Source of the DNA: Azoarcus sp.
GTDB taxonomy: Bacteria; Pseudomonadota; Gammaproteobacteria; Burkholderiales; Rhodocyclaceae
Assembly (NCBI GenBank): GCA_023230755.1
Contig: JALNWS010000023.1
Location: 1-31,701 of the forward strand
Length of the DNA: 31,701 nucleotides
Reading direction: 5' to 3'
The notes below the pieces were generated by a model that saw only the letters and a list, made by a program, of their open reading frames with translations, made no database searches and had not been told where the DNA came from. Positions 22,048 through 30,367 of the stretch are shown here, piece after piece (the first letter of the stretch is position 1; each line of letters opens with the position of its first letter). Both the position numbers and the translations under genes were made by a program.

Positions 22048-22383
22048 TTACTTGCTGGGTTGCGTGGGGGCGACGCCACAGAAGACTTCGCGCATGAGCA
22101 CGATCAACTGCAGTGTGCGCTGGTCGCCCACGCGGTAATAGACGCGATTGGCGTCCTTGCGGGTTTGCAGCACACCCTTGTCGCGCAGGATGGCGAGGTG
22201 CTGCGAAATGTTGCTCTGGGAAGTGCCCACCGCTTCGACGATATCCTGCACGCACACCTCTTCGCTACCCAGGATGCACAGAATCTTGAGCCGCAAGGGA
22301 TGTGCGATCGCTTTCAGCGCTCGGGCAGCCATTTCGATGTGTTCATGCTTGTCGATCAGCTCGAAGATGTCTTGATTAATCAC
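22048..22383 (-). CDS. ArsR-family regulator, possible persulfide sensor
   Basis: This is a 111-residue winged-helix ArsR/SmtB-type repressor. The DNA-recognition helix region is VGTSQSNISQHLAILRDKGVL at about residues 52-72, followed by the wing VYYRVGD. The metal-type ELCVCDL site is not present. It has three cysteines: 36 (LKILCIL), 44 and 102 (VFCG). Cys36 and Cys102 are 66 residues apart. I recall the same separation for the disulfide or polysulfide-forming cysteines of SqrR (41/107) and BigR (42/108), and the contexts also agree. It begins the operon containing a rhodanese. It is divergent from gpmA across a 126-bp region that should hold its operator. Confidence 0.9.
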   Translation of the reverse strand: MINQDIFELIDKHEHIEMAARALKAIAHPLRLKILCILGSEEVCVQDIVEAVGTSQSNISQHLAILRDKGVLQTRKDANRVYYRVGDQRTLQLIVLMREVFCGVAPTQPSK

Positions 22384-22398
22384 GTGAGGGCCGGATGG

Positions 22399-22421
22399 GC
22401 AAAATCAATAGTATAAAATAG
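22399..22421. promoter_or_regulatory. AT-rich divergent promoter region between arsR and gpmA
   Basis: This short AT-rich island in GC-rich surroundings contains TATACT on the minus strand and TATAAA/TAAAAT on the plus strand, which could be -10 boxes for the arsR operon and gpmA respectively. No strong -35 box and no ATTC-N8-GAAT type operator is seen. A regulator bound here could affect both directions. Confidence 0.35.
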
Positions 22422-22509
22422 CGCGTTGTTGTCTAGCGCGCCATCTCTGTGTCGCGCCGGCAGTGTATCTGTATTGCAGTTTTCAACCCTTACCGGACAC
22501 CGACTTTCT

Positions 22510-23259
22510 ATGTACAAAATCGTTCTGCTTCGACATGGTGAATCAACCTGGAACAAGGAAAACCGCTTTACCGGGTGGACCGATGTCGATCTCACCGAAC
22601 AGGGGGTGAGCGAAGCACGCGTTGCGGGCCAGCTGCTGAAAGATGAAGGATACGCTTTCGATCTCGCATTTACTTCCGTGCTCAAACGCGCCAACAAGAC
22701 GCTCAACATCGTGCTTGAGGAGCTTGGCTCGCTGTGGCTGCCGGTCGAGCATTCATGGCGCTTGAACGAGCGTCACTACGGCGCACTGCAAGGGTTGAAC
22801 AAGGCCGAGACCGCAGCCCAGTATGGCGACGAGCAGGTGCTGGTATGGCGGCGGTCCTACGACACGCCGCCGGCACCGCTGGAAGAGGGTGATCCTCGTC
22901 TGAACTACGATGACCCGCGTTACGCGTCCCTGCCGCGTGCGCGCTTTCCGCGCACCGAATGCCTGAAAGATACCGTGGCCCGAGTAGTTCCGTACTGGGA
23001 AACCGTGATCGTGCCGCAGATCCTGGCCGGACGCCGGATCCTGATCGCAGCGCACGGCAACAGCCTGCGTGCACTGATCAAGTATCTCGACGAAATCTCC
23101 GACGCGGACATCGTCGGCCTCAATATCCCGACGGCGCAGCCGCTGGTGTATGAGCTCGATGTCAATCTGAAGCCGGTCAAGAGCTACTACCTTGCCGACG
23201 AGGACACCATCCGTGCTGCCCAGGCTGCGGTCGCCGGGCAGGGCAAGGCAAAGGGCTGA
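22510..23259 (+). CDS. gpmA: 2,3-bisphosphoglycerate-dependent phosphoglycerate mutase
   Basis: GpmA interconverts 3- and 2-phosphoglycerate in glycolysis and gluconeogenesis through a phosphohistidine. The 249-residue protein has LLRHGESTWN with catalytic His9, NRFTGWTDVDLTEQG, LNERHYGALQGLNK with the catalytic acid Glu, and the second histidine in LIAAHGNSLRAL. The ATG at 22510 gives the canonical MYKIVLLRHG start. No clear Shine-Dalgarno is present. It is divergent from arsR and 9 bp ahead of envC, so they form one transcript. This mirrors the gpm-envC linkage of enteric bacteria, although there the mutase is the unrelated GpmM type. Confidence 0.96.
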   Translation: MYKIVLLRHGESTWNKENRFTGWTDVDLTEQGVSEARVAGQLLKDEGYAFDLAFTSVLKRANKTLNIVLEELGSLWLPVEHSWRLNERHYGALQGLNKAETAAQYGDEQVLVWRRSYDTPPAPLEEGDPRLNYDDPRYASLPRARFPRTECLKDTVARVVPYWETVIVPQILAGRRILIAAHGNSLRALIKYLDEISDADIVGLNIPTAQPLVYELDVNLKPVKSYYLADEDTIRAAQAAVAGQGKAKG

Positions 23260-23268
23260 ACGCTTCAC

Positions 23269-24621
23269 GTGACAAATGCTTGTGGTCGTGCAGCCGTCCT
23301 GCGGGGCGTTCTGATGCTGATGCTGGCAGGCATGCTCCTGCCCGGGAGCGTGCTTGCACAGGCGACGGTCGAGATCAAGGAGAAGCGTTCCGATCTGGAT
23401 GACCTCAAACAGCGGATCCGCGATTTGCAGAAAGACATGGCCCAGACCGAGGCCACCCGCTCAGGTGCGGCCTCGGCCCTGGCTGACGCGGAACGCGCGG
23501 TGTCGAAGGCTGAGCGTGATGTCCGTCGCCTTGCCGCGGAACGCACTTCCGCCGAGAAGAAGCTTGCGTTGCTTGAGGCTGAACAGCGCGAGGTCGAAGA
23601 ACGCATCGGTGCGCGTCAGGGTGAGCTTGCGGAGTGGCTGCGGCGTCACTACATGTTCGGCGCTGCCGACGGGGTCGCGCCGCTGCTGTCGGCGCGCGAT
23701 CCCAATCAGTTGGCGCGCGATGCGCACTATCTTGAGTATCTCGGCCGTGCGCGCCTTGAACTGATCGATGGCTTGCGCCGCGACCTGAAAAACAAGGCCG
23801 AGCGTGCGGTCGAGATCACATCCCGTCGCGACCGCCTGACGCAGCTTGAAGTCGAGCAACGTGAGCAACAGGCATCTCTCAAAGCCGTGCATGAGAAACG
23901 ACGCGATGCGCTTGCCGAGATTGCAAGTCAGCTCACGTCGCAGCGCAAGGAGGTCAGTGCGCTCAAGGCTGACGAGCAGCGTCTGTCGCGACTGATTGAA
24001 ACCCTGGCGCAGCGGGCGCGCGAGGTCGCTGCACGACAGGCGGCCGCACGCGCGGCCGAGGCCCGCCGTGCGGCAGCGGCGGCAGCGGCAGCCGCCGCGC
24101 AGCAACAGGCTGCGTCGTCATCAGATCGACCATCATCGCGCTCAAGCTCGCCGTCTCCGCGCCATTCCGAACCGATCGTCGGCGAGGTCCGCAAGTCAGC
24201 GGGACCAACGCCGACCGGCGTCAGTTTCGGGCAGTTGCGGGGGAAACTGCGTTTTCCGGTTCGTGGAGAACTCATCGGGCGCTTTGGTGCTCAAAGGGCT
24301 GAGGGTGGAACGACCTGGAAGGGGGTGTTCATCCGTGCGGCCAGCGGCGTCGAAGTGCGCGCAGTGGCGGACGGCGAGGTGGTGTTTTCGGATTGGTTGC
24401 GTGGTTATGGAAACCTGCTGATTCTTGACCACGGAGGAGATTATCTTTCCGTTTATGGCAACAACGACGTATTGCTCAAAGTTGTGGGTGACAACGTTGC
24501 CGGTGGTGATGCGATCGCCAGTGTGGGGGTGAGCGGAGGTGGCCCGGAATCGGGTTTATACTTCGAAGTCCGTCATCAGGGACGGGCACTTGATCCCCTG
24601 CAGTGGGTGAGACTTAACTAG
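23269..24621 (+). CDS. envC: Murein hydrolase activator EnvC
   Basis: EnvC is a periplasmic divisome protein that activates the amidases AmiA/AmiB to split septal peptidoglycan. The 450-residue precursor has a signal peptide (core MLMLAGMLLPGS, cleavage near VLAQ), long coiled coils at about 35-120 and 170-260, an Ala-rich then Ser/Pro-rich linker (about 255-305), and a C-terminal LytM domain. The LytM domain lacks the zinc ligands: TWKGVF replaces HxGxD, and LYFEVRH replaces HLHFE, so it should be non-catalytic as known for EnvC. The start is GTG at 23269; ATG at 23314 would leave a shorter signal peptide. Confidence 0.94.
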   Translation: MTNACGRAAVLRGVLMLMLAGMLLPGSVLAQATVEIKEKRSDLDDLKQRIRDLQKDMAQTEATRSGAASALADAERAVSKAERDVRRLAAERTSAEKKLALLEAEQREVEERIGARQGELAEWLRRHYMFGAADGVAPLLSARDPNQLARDAHYLEYLGRARLELIDGLRRDLKNKAERAVEITSRRDRLTQLEVEQREQQASLKAVHEKRRDALAEIASQLTSQRKEVSALKADEQRLSRLIETLAQRAREVAARQAAARAAEARRAAAAAAAAAAQQQAASSSDRPSSRSSSPSPRHSEPIVGEVRKSAGPTPTGVSFGQLRGKLRFPVRGELIGRFGAQRAEGGTTWKGVFIRAASGVEVRAVADGEVVFSDWLRGYGNLLILDHGGDYLSVYGNNDVLLKVVGDNVAGGDAIASVGVSGGGPESGLYFEVRHQGRALDPLQWVRLN

Positions 24622-24633
24622 ATTCCGATTCAG

Positions 24634-24653
24634 GCGCGGCCGAAGGGCCGCGC
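24634..24653. repeat. Intergenic GC hairpin between envC and ctpA
   Basis: GCGCGGCC (24634-24641) and GGCCGCGC (24646-24653) form a perfect 8-bp stem with loop GAAG. No T-run follows. It may stabilise or partly separate the envC and ctpA parts of the mRNA. Confidence 0.6.
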
Positions 24654-24678
24654 TGGCATATTCCCCGATGGAGTGCTC

Positions 24679-26058
24679 ATGCCCAGCAGCAAGTTGAAAC
24701 AATTCGGGCTCATCATGACCGGTGTCGTCGCCGGCGTGATGATCAGCCTGAACTTCTCCGCCAATGCCGACAAGACGGTGCCGGCGCCGCTTCCTGTCGA
24801 AGAACTGCGTGCGTTCGCCGATGTCTTCAATGCCATCAAGCAAGGCTATGTCGAGCCGGTCGATGACAAGAAGCTGATCACACATGCGATCAGCGGAATG
24901 TTGAGTGGGCTCGATCCGCATTCGGCCTACCTTGACGCGGAGGCGTTCAAGGATCTGCAGGTCGGCACCCAGGGCGAGTTTGGTGGGCTGGGTATCGAAG
25001 TCGGGATGGAAGACGGCTTCGTCAAGGTGGTGTCTCCGATCGAGGACACGCCTGCCTACCGCGCAGGGGTCAAGGCCGGTGACCTTATCGTCAAGCTTGA
25101 CGATACGCCGGTGAAGGGCATGAGCCTTAACGATGCGGTCAAGCGCATGCGGGGCAAGCCAAAGAGCGACATCACCCTGACCATCATGCGCAAGGGCGAG
25201 GCGCGGCCGGTCATCATCACGCTTACACGTGAAGTGATCAAGGTTCAGAGCGTGAAGTCGAAGGTGGTCGAACCGGGCTATGGTTACCTGCGCGTTGCCC
25301 AGTTCCAGGAGAACACCGCAAGCTCGGTCGTGACGCACCTGCAGAAGCTGGCCAAGGACGGCGAACTCAAGGGCTTGGTACTCGATCTGCGCAATGACCC
25401 GGGTGGTCTGCTGCACGGCGCGGTCGGCGTGGCTGCGGCCTTCCTCCCGGTCAACACCCTGGTGGTGTCGACCGATGGACGTACCGAGGACGCAAAGCGG
25501 GAGTTCCGCGCAACGAGCGACGACTACCTTCGCGGCTCGCGGGATGATTTCCTGCGTGCGCTGCCGAAGTGGGCGCGCGACGTGCCGATGGTGGTGCTGG
25601 TCAATGGAGGCTCGGCCTCGGCGTCGGAGATCGTTGCGGGGGCGCTGCAGGATCACAAACGTGCCGTGATCATGGGGACCCAGAGTTTTGGCAAGGGTTC
25701 GGTGCAGACCATCCTGCCGCTGAACAACACGACGGCGATCAAGCTCACCACGGCGCGTTATTACACGCCCAGTGGCCGCTCTATCCAGGCCAAGGGAATC
25801 GAGCCGGATATCGTTGTAGAAGAGTCGGCAAACGGCTCTGTCAAGCGCGTTCGCGAAGCGGATCTCGACGGACACCTTGGCAATGATCGCGATCCTGAGG
25901 CCGAGCGCAAGGCGGCTGAAGCCCAGAGTGCGCAGGGTGCTGCCGAGGACGAGGCCGCTCAGGCGGCGCGTTTCGAGCAGGCCGGCAAGGACGACTATCA
26001 GCTTGGCCAGGCGATCAACCTTCTCAAGGGCCTCCAGATCGTCCAGAATAAAAAATAA
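24679..26058 (+). CDS. ctpA: Carboxy-terminal processing protease (S41 family)
   Basis: Ctp/Prc proteases are periplasmic serine/lysine endopeptidases that trim C-termini and often regulate peptidoglycan hydrolases. From the ATG at 24679 (GGAG upstream) the protein has 459 residues. It has an N-terminal signal or anchor (LIMTGVVAGVMISLNFSA), a PDZ domain (about 85-170, with GGLGIEV and SPAYRAG-like TPAYRAGVKAGD), and an S41 core. The catalytic Ser314 lies in GGSASASE and Lys339 in QSFGKGSV, 25 residues apart as in E. coli Prc. The tail (about 400-459) is charged and Ala-rich. Its place after envC fits a role in cell-wall remodelling, which is inference. Confidence 0.94.
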   Translation: MPSSKLKQFGLIMTGVVAGVMISLNFSANADKTVPAPLPVEELRAFADVFNAIKQGYVEPVDDKKLITHAISGMLSGLDPHSAYLDAEAFKDLQVGTQGEFGGLGIEVGMEDGFVKVVSPIEDTPAYRAGVKAGDLIVKLDDTPVKGMSLNDAVKRMRGKPKSDITLTIMRKGEARPVIITLTREVIKVQSVKSKVVEPGYGYLRVAQFQENTASSVVTHLQKLAKDGELKGLVLDLRNDPGGLLHGAVGVAAAFLPVNTLVVSTDGRTEDAKREFRATSDDYLRGSRDDFLRALPKWARDVPMVVLVNGGSASASEIVAGALQDHKRAVIMGTQSFGKGSVQTILPLNNTTAIKLTTARYYTPSGRSIQAKGIEPDIVVEESANGSVKRVREADLDGHLGNDRDPEAERKAAEAQSAQGAAEDEAAQAARFEQAGKDDYQLGQAINLLKGLQIVQNKK

Positions 26059-26081
26059 TCCATGAGACAGGGAGGGTTGTG

Positions 26082-26531
26082 ATGCGACGTGAAACCGCCT
26101 ACAAGCTTGCCGGCAGGCGTCACGATCATCCCGTTGCCGGTTCGGGGATGGATAAGCACCGTGAATTGCGGTTCAAGAAAATGCCGCCAGGCCAGGTCCA
26201 GCAGGCGCTTCGGGCGCTGAGCATGTTGAAGGGGCTGGAAGTTGAGGTGGGCGTGGGAGAATATGCGCTGGTTGTGCGCTATTCCGTCCTCGACTACAGC
26301 CTTGAGTCGCTCGAGGAGGCTTTGCGTGAAGCTGGATTTACGCTGGACAACACGCTGTACTCGAAGCTTGTGCGGGCGCTGGTCTATTTCTGTGAAGAAA
26401 CCCAGCGCCACAACCTGGTATCACCGGAACGTCTGCTGAAAAAATCCAACGAGGTCTACATTCAGGCCTGGGATCAGCATCCACATGGTGATCACGATGA
26501 AACGCCCCCCGACTTGCGCGAATACAAGTAG
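26082..26531 (+). CDS. Hypothetical protein with an HMA-like fold but no CxxC
   Basis: I do not recognise a named family. The 149-residue protein starts with a basic tail (MRRETAYKLAGRRHD), followed by a stretch that looks like a heavy-metal-associated ferredoxin-type fold. LRFKKMPPGQVQQALRAL, LKGLEVEVGVGEYALVVRY and SLESLEEALREAGF resemble the HMA pattern of helix, strand and helix. The metal-binding CxxC loop is absent. A C-terminal helical part contains the only cysteine (YFCEETQRH) and ends in a His/Asp-rich tail (HPHGDHDE) that could bind metal. GGGAGG precedes the ATG at 26082; a GTG directly before it is less likely. It follows ctpA by 23 bp and ends at a terminator. Confidence 0.75.
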   Translation: MRRETAYKLAGRRHDHPVAGSGMDKHRELRFKKMPPGQVQQALRALSMLKGLEVEVGVGEYALVVRYSVLDYSLESLEEALREAGFTLDNTLYSKLVRALVYFCEETQRHNLVSPERLLKKSNEVYIQAWDQHPHGDHDETPPDLREYK

Positions 26532-26554
26532 TGGCGCTTTCTGCTCTATCCTGC

Positions 26555-26579
26555 GGGCTGCCATGTGCGGCCCTTTTTT
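26555..26579 (+). terminator. Intrinsic terminator after the ctpA/hypothetical pair
   Basis: GGGCTGC (26555-26561) pairs with GCGGCCC (26567-26573), one G-U pair included, around a 5-base loop, followed by six Ts. It ends 15 bases before the moeB start, so moeB must depend on read-through or on a promoter overlapping the terminator. Confidence 0.8.
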
Positions 26580-26594
26580 ATTGTGTGCTCATCC

Positions 26595-27350
26595 ATGAAT
26601 GACGATCAGCTACTGCGCTACAGCCGGCACATCCTGCTGCCAGAAATCGGTGTCGAAGGTCAGGAGGCCATTCTGGGGGCACGCGTCCTCGTGATCGGGG
26701 CGGGTGGTCTGGGGTCGCCGGCGGCGATGTATCTTGCTGCCGCGGGTGTCGGCACCCTCGTGCTGGCCGATGGCGATACCGTGGATCTGACCAACCTGCA
26801 GCGCCAGATCCTGCATAGCGCAGAAGGCGTGGGGCGGCTCAAGGTCGAGTCCGGACGCGATACGCTGCACCGGCTCAATCCCTTCGCCCAGGTAGAGATC
26901 CTGCCGGTCCGGCTCGAGGGCGATGCGCTCGACGCGCAAGTTGCCTTGGCCGATGTCGTGCTCGACTGTTGCGACAACTTCGCAACCCGTCATGCGGTGA
27001 ATCGGGCCTGCGTCAAGCATCGCAAGCCTCTGGTGTCGGGCGCGGCAATCCGCTTCGATGGTCAGGTTTCGGTGTTCGATCTGCGTAATGACGGGAGTGC
27101 CTGCTATCACTGCCTGTTCCCGGAAGGGGAATCGCTCGAAGAGGTTCGTTGCGCCGTCATGGGGGTGTTCGCCCCCCTCGTCGGTATCATCGGTTCGACG
27201 CAAGCGGCCGAGGCGCTCAAGCTGATCGCAGGGTGCGGGACCTCGCTCGATGGACGCCTGCTGCTGCTCGACGGGCTCGGAATGGAGTGGCGCAGCGTGG
27301 CGCTGGGCCGCGATCCCGGCTGTACCGTGTGCGGAACGCGGCGGGTCTAG
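26595..27350 (+). CDS. moeB: Molybdopterin-synthase adenylyltransferase (MoeB/ThiF family)
   Basis: MoeB/ThiF proteins adenylate the C-terminal glycine of a small sulfur carrier (MoaD or ThiS), an E1-like reaction. The 251-residue protein starts MNDDQLLRYSRHILLPEIG and has the nucleotide motif GAGGLGSPAAMYLAAAGVG, then the R-finger region LTNLQRQILH. The acidic DCCDNFATRH, two zinc pairs (CYHC and CTVC) and the catalytic-cysteine context EEVRCAVMGVFAPLVGIIGS follow. Choosing between MoeB and ThiF needs phylogeny; the length and MoeA elsewhere in the window favour MoeB. It converges on ribD, and both stop codons share the bases CTAG. Confidence 0.9.
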   Translation: MNDDQLLRYSRHILLPEIGVEGQEAILGARVLVIGAGGLGSPAAMYLAAAGVGTLVLADGDTVDLTNLQRQILHSAEGVGRLKVESGRDTLHRLNPFAQVEILPVRLEGDALDAQVALADVVLDCCDNFATRHAVNRACVKHRKPLVSGAAIRFDGQVSVFDLRNDGSACYHCLFPEGESLEEVRCAVMGVFAPLVGIIGSTQAAEALKLIAGCGTSLDGRLLLLDGLGMEWRSVALGRDPGCTVCGTRRV

Positions 27351-28444
27351 GTCGAGCGCCGGGGGCGGGCGATCAGGCGCAGGTCGCTGCCGATCTGGCG
27401 CAGATCCCGGATGTCCAGGCTTACTGCCTCATCCAGTCGGGTCAGTGCGGCCAGATTGAACAGGCCTTGTGCCGCGTCGCCAATCAACATCGGCGCCAGA
27501 TAGAGGAGGAGCTCATCCACGCAGCCTTCGCGCAGTAGCGAGCCGTTGAGTTTCAGTCCGGCTTCCGCGTGCACTTCGTTAAGACCGAGCGTGCCGAGTT
27601 CGCTCATCAGTGCGGGCAGGTCGACCTTGCCACCCTCGTTTGGGAGAACCAGCAGACGGTGGCCGGCGCCCGTCAGCTGCGCATGCTTTTCCGGGTCTTC
27701 GCTGGCGGTCGCAATCACGATTGGATCACCCTGCAGGATGCGTGCAGAGGGCAGGATGTCGAGCCGGGCATCAATGACGACGCGCAGCGGCTGGCGCTCG
27801 CACGGAACGGCACGCACTGTCAGTTGCGGATCGTCCGCCTTGACTGTGCCTATACCGGTCAGGATCGCGCACGCACGGGCACGCCAGCGGTGACCATCGG
27901 CACGGGCCGCCGCTCCGGTGATCCACTGACTGACGCCGTTGTTGAGTGCGGTCTTGCCGTCGAGGCTGCTGGCCGCCTTGAGGCGCAACCATGGGCGGCC
28001 GCGGCTCATGCGCGAGATGAAGCCAATGTTGAGCTCTCGCGCCTCGGTTTCGAGCAGTCCGTGTGCGGTCTGTATGCCGCTTGCCCGCAGGCGTTCCAGA
28101 CCGCGACCGCCCACCAGGGGGTTCGGGTCTTCCATTGCCGCGACGACACGGGATACGCCGGCGGCGATAAGCGCGTCCGCGCACGGAGGTGTGCGTCCGA
28201 AGTGGGAGCAGGGTTCAAGGGTGACATAGGCCGTTGCGCCACGGGCGCGATCGCCGGCGTGTTGCAGTGCGATTACTTCGGCGTGAGGCTCGCCGGCCCG
28301 ACGGTGCCAGCCTTCGCCCACGGTCATGCCGTCACGCACGATCACGCAGCCTACCCGCGGGTTGGGGGTAGTGCTTTCAAGGCCGTTGGCTGCAATGGCA
28401 AGGGCCCGTGCCATTGCGGCATGATCAGTTGCCGAAAAGGTCAT
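27347..28444 (-). CDS. ribD: Bifunctional riboflavin biosynthesis protein RibD
   Basis: RibD catalyses two successive steps of riboflavin synthesis: deamination of the pyrimidine intermediate and reduction of its ribose side chain. The N-terminal deaminase domain has the zinc motif HAEVIAL and PCSHFGRTPPC. The C-terminal reductase domain has LRLKAASSLDGKTAL, GIGTVKADDPQLTVR and EAGLKLNGSLL. The 365-residue length is normal. Its start overlaps the nrdR end by 20 bases, so translation is coupled. No FMN riboswitch is seen upstream; it is transcribed with glyA-nrdR, an order common in this group. Confidence 0.96.
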   Translation of the reverse strand: MTFSATDHAAMARALAIAANGLESTTPNPRVGCVIVRDGMTVGEGWHRRAGEPHAEVIALQHAGDRARGATAYVTLEPCSHFGRTPPCADALIAAGVSRVVAAMEDPNPLVGGRGLERLRASGIQTAHGLLETEARELNIGFISRMSRGRPWLRLKAASSLDGKTALNNGVSQWITGAAARADGHRWRARACAILTGIGTVKADDPQLTVRAVPCERQPLRVVIDARLDILPSARILQGDPIVIATASEDPEKHAQLTGAGHRLLVLPNEGGKVDLPALMSELGTLGLNEVHAEAGLKLNGSLLREGCVDELLLYLAPMLIGDAAQGLFNLAALTRLDEAVSLDIRDLRQIGSDLRLIARPRRST

Positions 28445-28937
28445 TCTCGGGGTCCGCAGGCGTTACGCTGCCCCGCGTGCGTTTGGCGCGTGGCTGCACT
28501 TCGCGAATGACTTCGGAAAACTCATCCACGTCGGCAAAGTTGCGGTACACGGATGCGAAGCGGATGTAGGCCACCTTGTCGAGCTTCTTGAGCTCTTTCA
28601 TTACCAGTTCGCCAATCTTTTCGCTGGCCACTTCGTTCTCGCCCAGCGACAGCAAGCGTGCCTCGATACGGTCGACCGCGGCCTCGAGCGCTTCGGTGGT
28701 GACCGGGCGCTTGCGCAGCGAGAGTTTCATGCTGCCGGAGAGCTTCGCGTGATCGAAATCGGTGCGGCTGCCGTTGCGTTTGACGATATGCGGCATCTTG
28801 AGGTCGATGCGCTCATAGGTCGTAAAGCGCTTGTCGCAGTGCATGCAGCGTCTACGGCGGCGCACGACGTCGCCGTCGTCGTTCTCGCGCGTGTCGGTGA
28901 CCTGAGTGTTAGGGTCGCTGCAGAAGGGGCATTTCAT
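28425..28937 (-). CDS. nrdR: Transcriptional repressor NrdR
   Basis: NrdR represses ribonucleotide reductase genes according to the ATP/dATP level. The 170-residue protein has the N-terminal zinc ribbon (CPFC at 3-6 and CMHC near 31-34), the RRRRC and RFTTYE segments, and an ATP-cone domain beginning IVKRNGSRTDFD. The charged C-terminal tail is slightly longer than in E. coli. It lies between glyA (72 bp upstream) and ribD (20-base overlap). No NrdR box is obvious in the window. Confidence 0.97.
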   Translation of the reverse strand: MKCPFCSDPNTQVTDTRENDDGDVVRRRRRCMHCDKRFTTYERIDLKMPHIVKRNGSRTDFDHAKLSGSMKLSLRKRPVTTEALEAAVDRIEARLLSLGENEVASEKIGELVMKELKKLDKVAYIRFASVYRNFADVDEFSEVIREVQPRAKRTRGSVTPADPENDLFGN

Positions 28938-29009
28938 TGCGTGGGCGCAGGCAGTTCGCTACGGCGACCCGCTCTGAAAGATGCAGCGGGCCGCTCGCGC
29001 GTCAAATGC

Positions 29010-30260
29010 TTACTTGCCGTAGACCGGGAACTTCGCACACAGCGCCGACACCTTGCTGCGTACGCTGTCGATCACCGCCGTATCTTCCGGCGCGGCGAGC
29101 ACGTCGGCGATCAGGTGGGCAATCTGTTCTGCTTCGATCTCGGTAAAGCCACGGGTCGTCATGGCTGGCGAGCCGATACGGATGCCGGAGGTCACGAAGG
29201 GCTTCTCCGGGTCATTCGGGATCGAGTTCTTGTTGACCGTGATGTGTGCGCTGCCGAGCACGGCTTCGGCCGCTTTTCCGGTGATCTTCATCGAGCGCAG
29301 GTCGACCAGGAAAACATGGCTTTCGGTGCGGCCAGACACGATGCGCAGCCCGCGTTCCTCGCCGAGTACGCGCGCCATTACACGGGCGTTAGCGATCACC
29401 TGTTCCTGATAATTGCGGAACTCGGGCGACGCTGCTTCCTTGAAGGCGACCGCCTTGCCGGCGATGACGTGCATCAGCGGGCCACCCTGCAGGCCGGGGA
29501 AAATGGCGGAGTTGATCGCCTTTTCGTGCTCGGCCTTCATCAGGATGATGCCGCCGCGCGGGCCGCGCAGTGTCTTGTGGGTGGTCGAAGTAACCACATC
29601 CGCGTGGGGAACCGGGTTCGGGTAGTAGCCGGCGGCGACGAGGCCGGCGTAGTGCGCCATGTCGACCCAGAAGATCGCGCCGATTTCCTTCGCAACCTTG
29701 GCGAAGCGTTCGAAATCGATGCGCAGCGAGTAGGCCGACGCGCCGGCGATGAGGATGCGCGGCTTGTGTTCGCGGGCCAGCGCTTCCATCTTGTCGTAGT
29801 CGATTTCTTCCTTCTCGTTCAAGCCGTAGGCCACGACGTTGAACCACTTGCCCGACATGTTCAGCGGCATGCCGTGGGTGAGGTGGCCGCCTTCGGCCAG
29901 GCTCATGCCCATGATGGTGTCGCCGGGCTTGGCGAAGGCCAGCAGCACGGCCTGGTTTGCCTGCGAGCCAGAGTTGGGCTGAACGTTGGCCGCATCGGCA
30001 CCGAAGAGCTTCTTCAGGCGTTCGATGGCGAGTCGCTCTGCCACGTCTACATATTCGCAACCGCCGTAGTAACGCTTGCCCGGATAGCCTTCAGCATACT
30101 TGTTGGTCAGCTGTGAGCCTTGGGCTTCCATGACTGCGTGCGAGACGTAATTCTCGGACGCAATCAATTCGATGTGGTCTTCCTGGCGGCGGTTTTCCGC
30201 CTGCACGGCGGCCCACAGCTCGGGATCGACCTTGGCGAGGGTATCTTGGGAAGAAAACAT
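29010..30260 (-). CDS. glyA: Serine hydroxymethyltransferase
   Basis: GlyA is a PLP enzyme that converts serine and tetrahydrofolate to glycine and methylene-tetrahydrofolate, the main source of one-carbon units. The 416-residue protein has the usual length and motifs. These include ELIASENYVSHAVMEAQGS at the N-terminus, YPGKRYYGGCEYVD, DMAHYAGLVAAG, and VTSTTHKTLRGPRGG with the PLP lysine. It heads the glyA-nrdR-ribD set. The 107 bp upstream contain a TTAATA-like -10 area but no clear -35 box, and I see no glycine riboswitch structure. Confidence 0.98.
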   Translation of the reverse strand: MFSSQDTLAKVDPELWAAVQAENRRQEDHIELIASENYVSHAVMEAQGSQLTNKYAEGYPGKRYYGGCEYVDVAERLAIERLKKLFGADAANVQPNSGSQANQAVLLAFAKPGDTIMGMSLAEGGHLTHGMPLNMSGKWFNVVAYGLNEKEEIDYDKMEALAREHKPRILIAGASAYSLRIDFERFAKVAKEIGAIFWVDMAHYAGLVAAGYYPNPVPHADVVTSTTHKTLRGPRGGIILMKAEHEKAINSAIFPGLQGGPLMHVIAGKAVAFKEAASPEFRNYQEQVIANARVMARVLGEERGLRIVSGRTESHVFLVDLRSMKITGKAAEAVLGSAHITVNKNSIPNDPEKPFVTSGIRIGSPAMTTRGFTEIEAEQIAHLIADVLAAPEDTAVIDSVRSKVSALCAKFPVYGK

Positions 30261-30367
30261 GGAGCGGACTCGGCAGGGTTGTGATAAAGGCGGATATTAA
30301 CACGCGCAGCGGGGACGTATGTCGAGCCGCGTGCGGCGCAACATGTTCGCCCGCCAAAGATCCGGAT

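Noticed and set aside
24556..25875. 439-codon minus-strand open frame across ctpA
   Set aside because: It is antisense to a well-supported S41 protease and shows no family sequence.
28938..29009. Possible terminator between glyA and nrdR
   Set aside because: CCCGCT/AGCGGG can pair but no T-run follows, and glyA-nrdR-ribD look co-transcribed.
28749..30116. 455-codon plus-strand open frame across nrdR and glyA
   Set aside because: It is antisense to glyA, whose protein matches the family along its full length.
30261..30367. Glycine riboswitch upstream of glyA
   Set aside because: The 107-bp gap is too short for the usual tandem structure, and I see none of its conserved elements.
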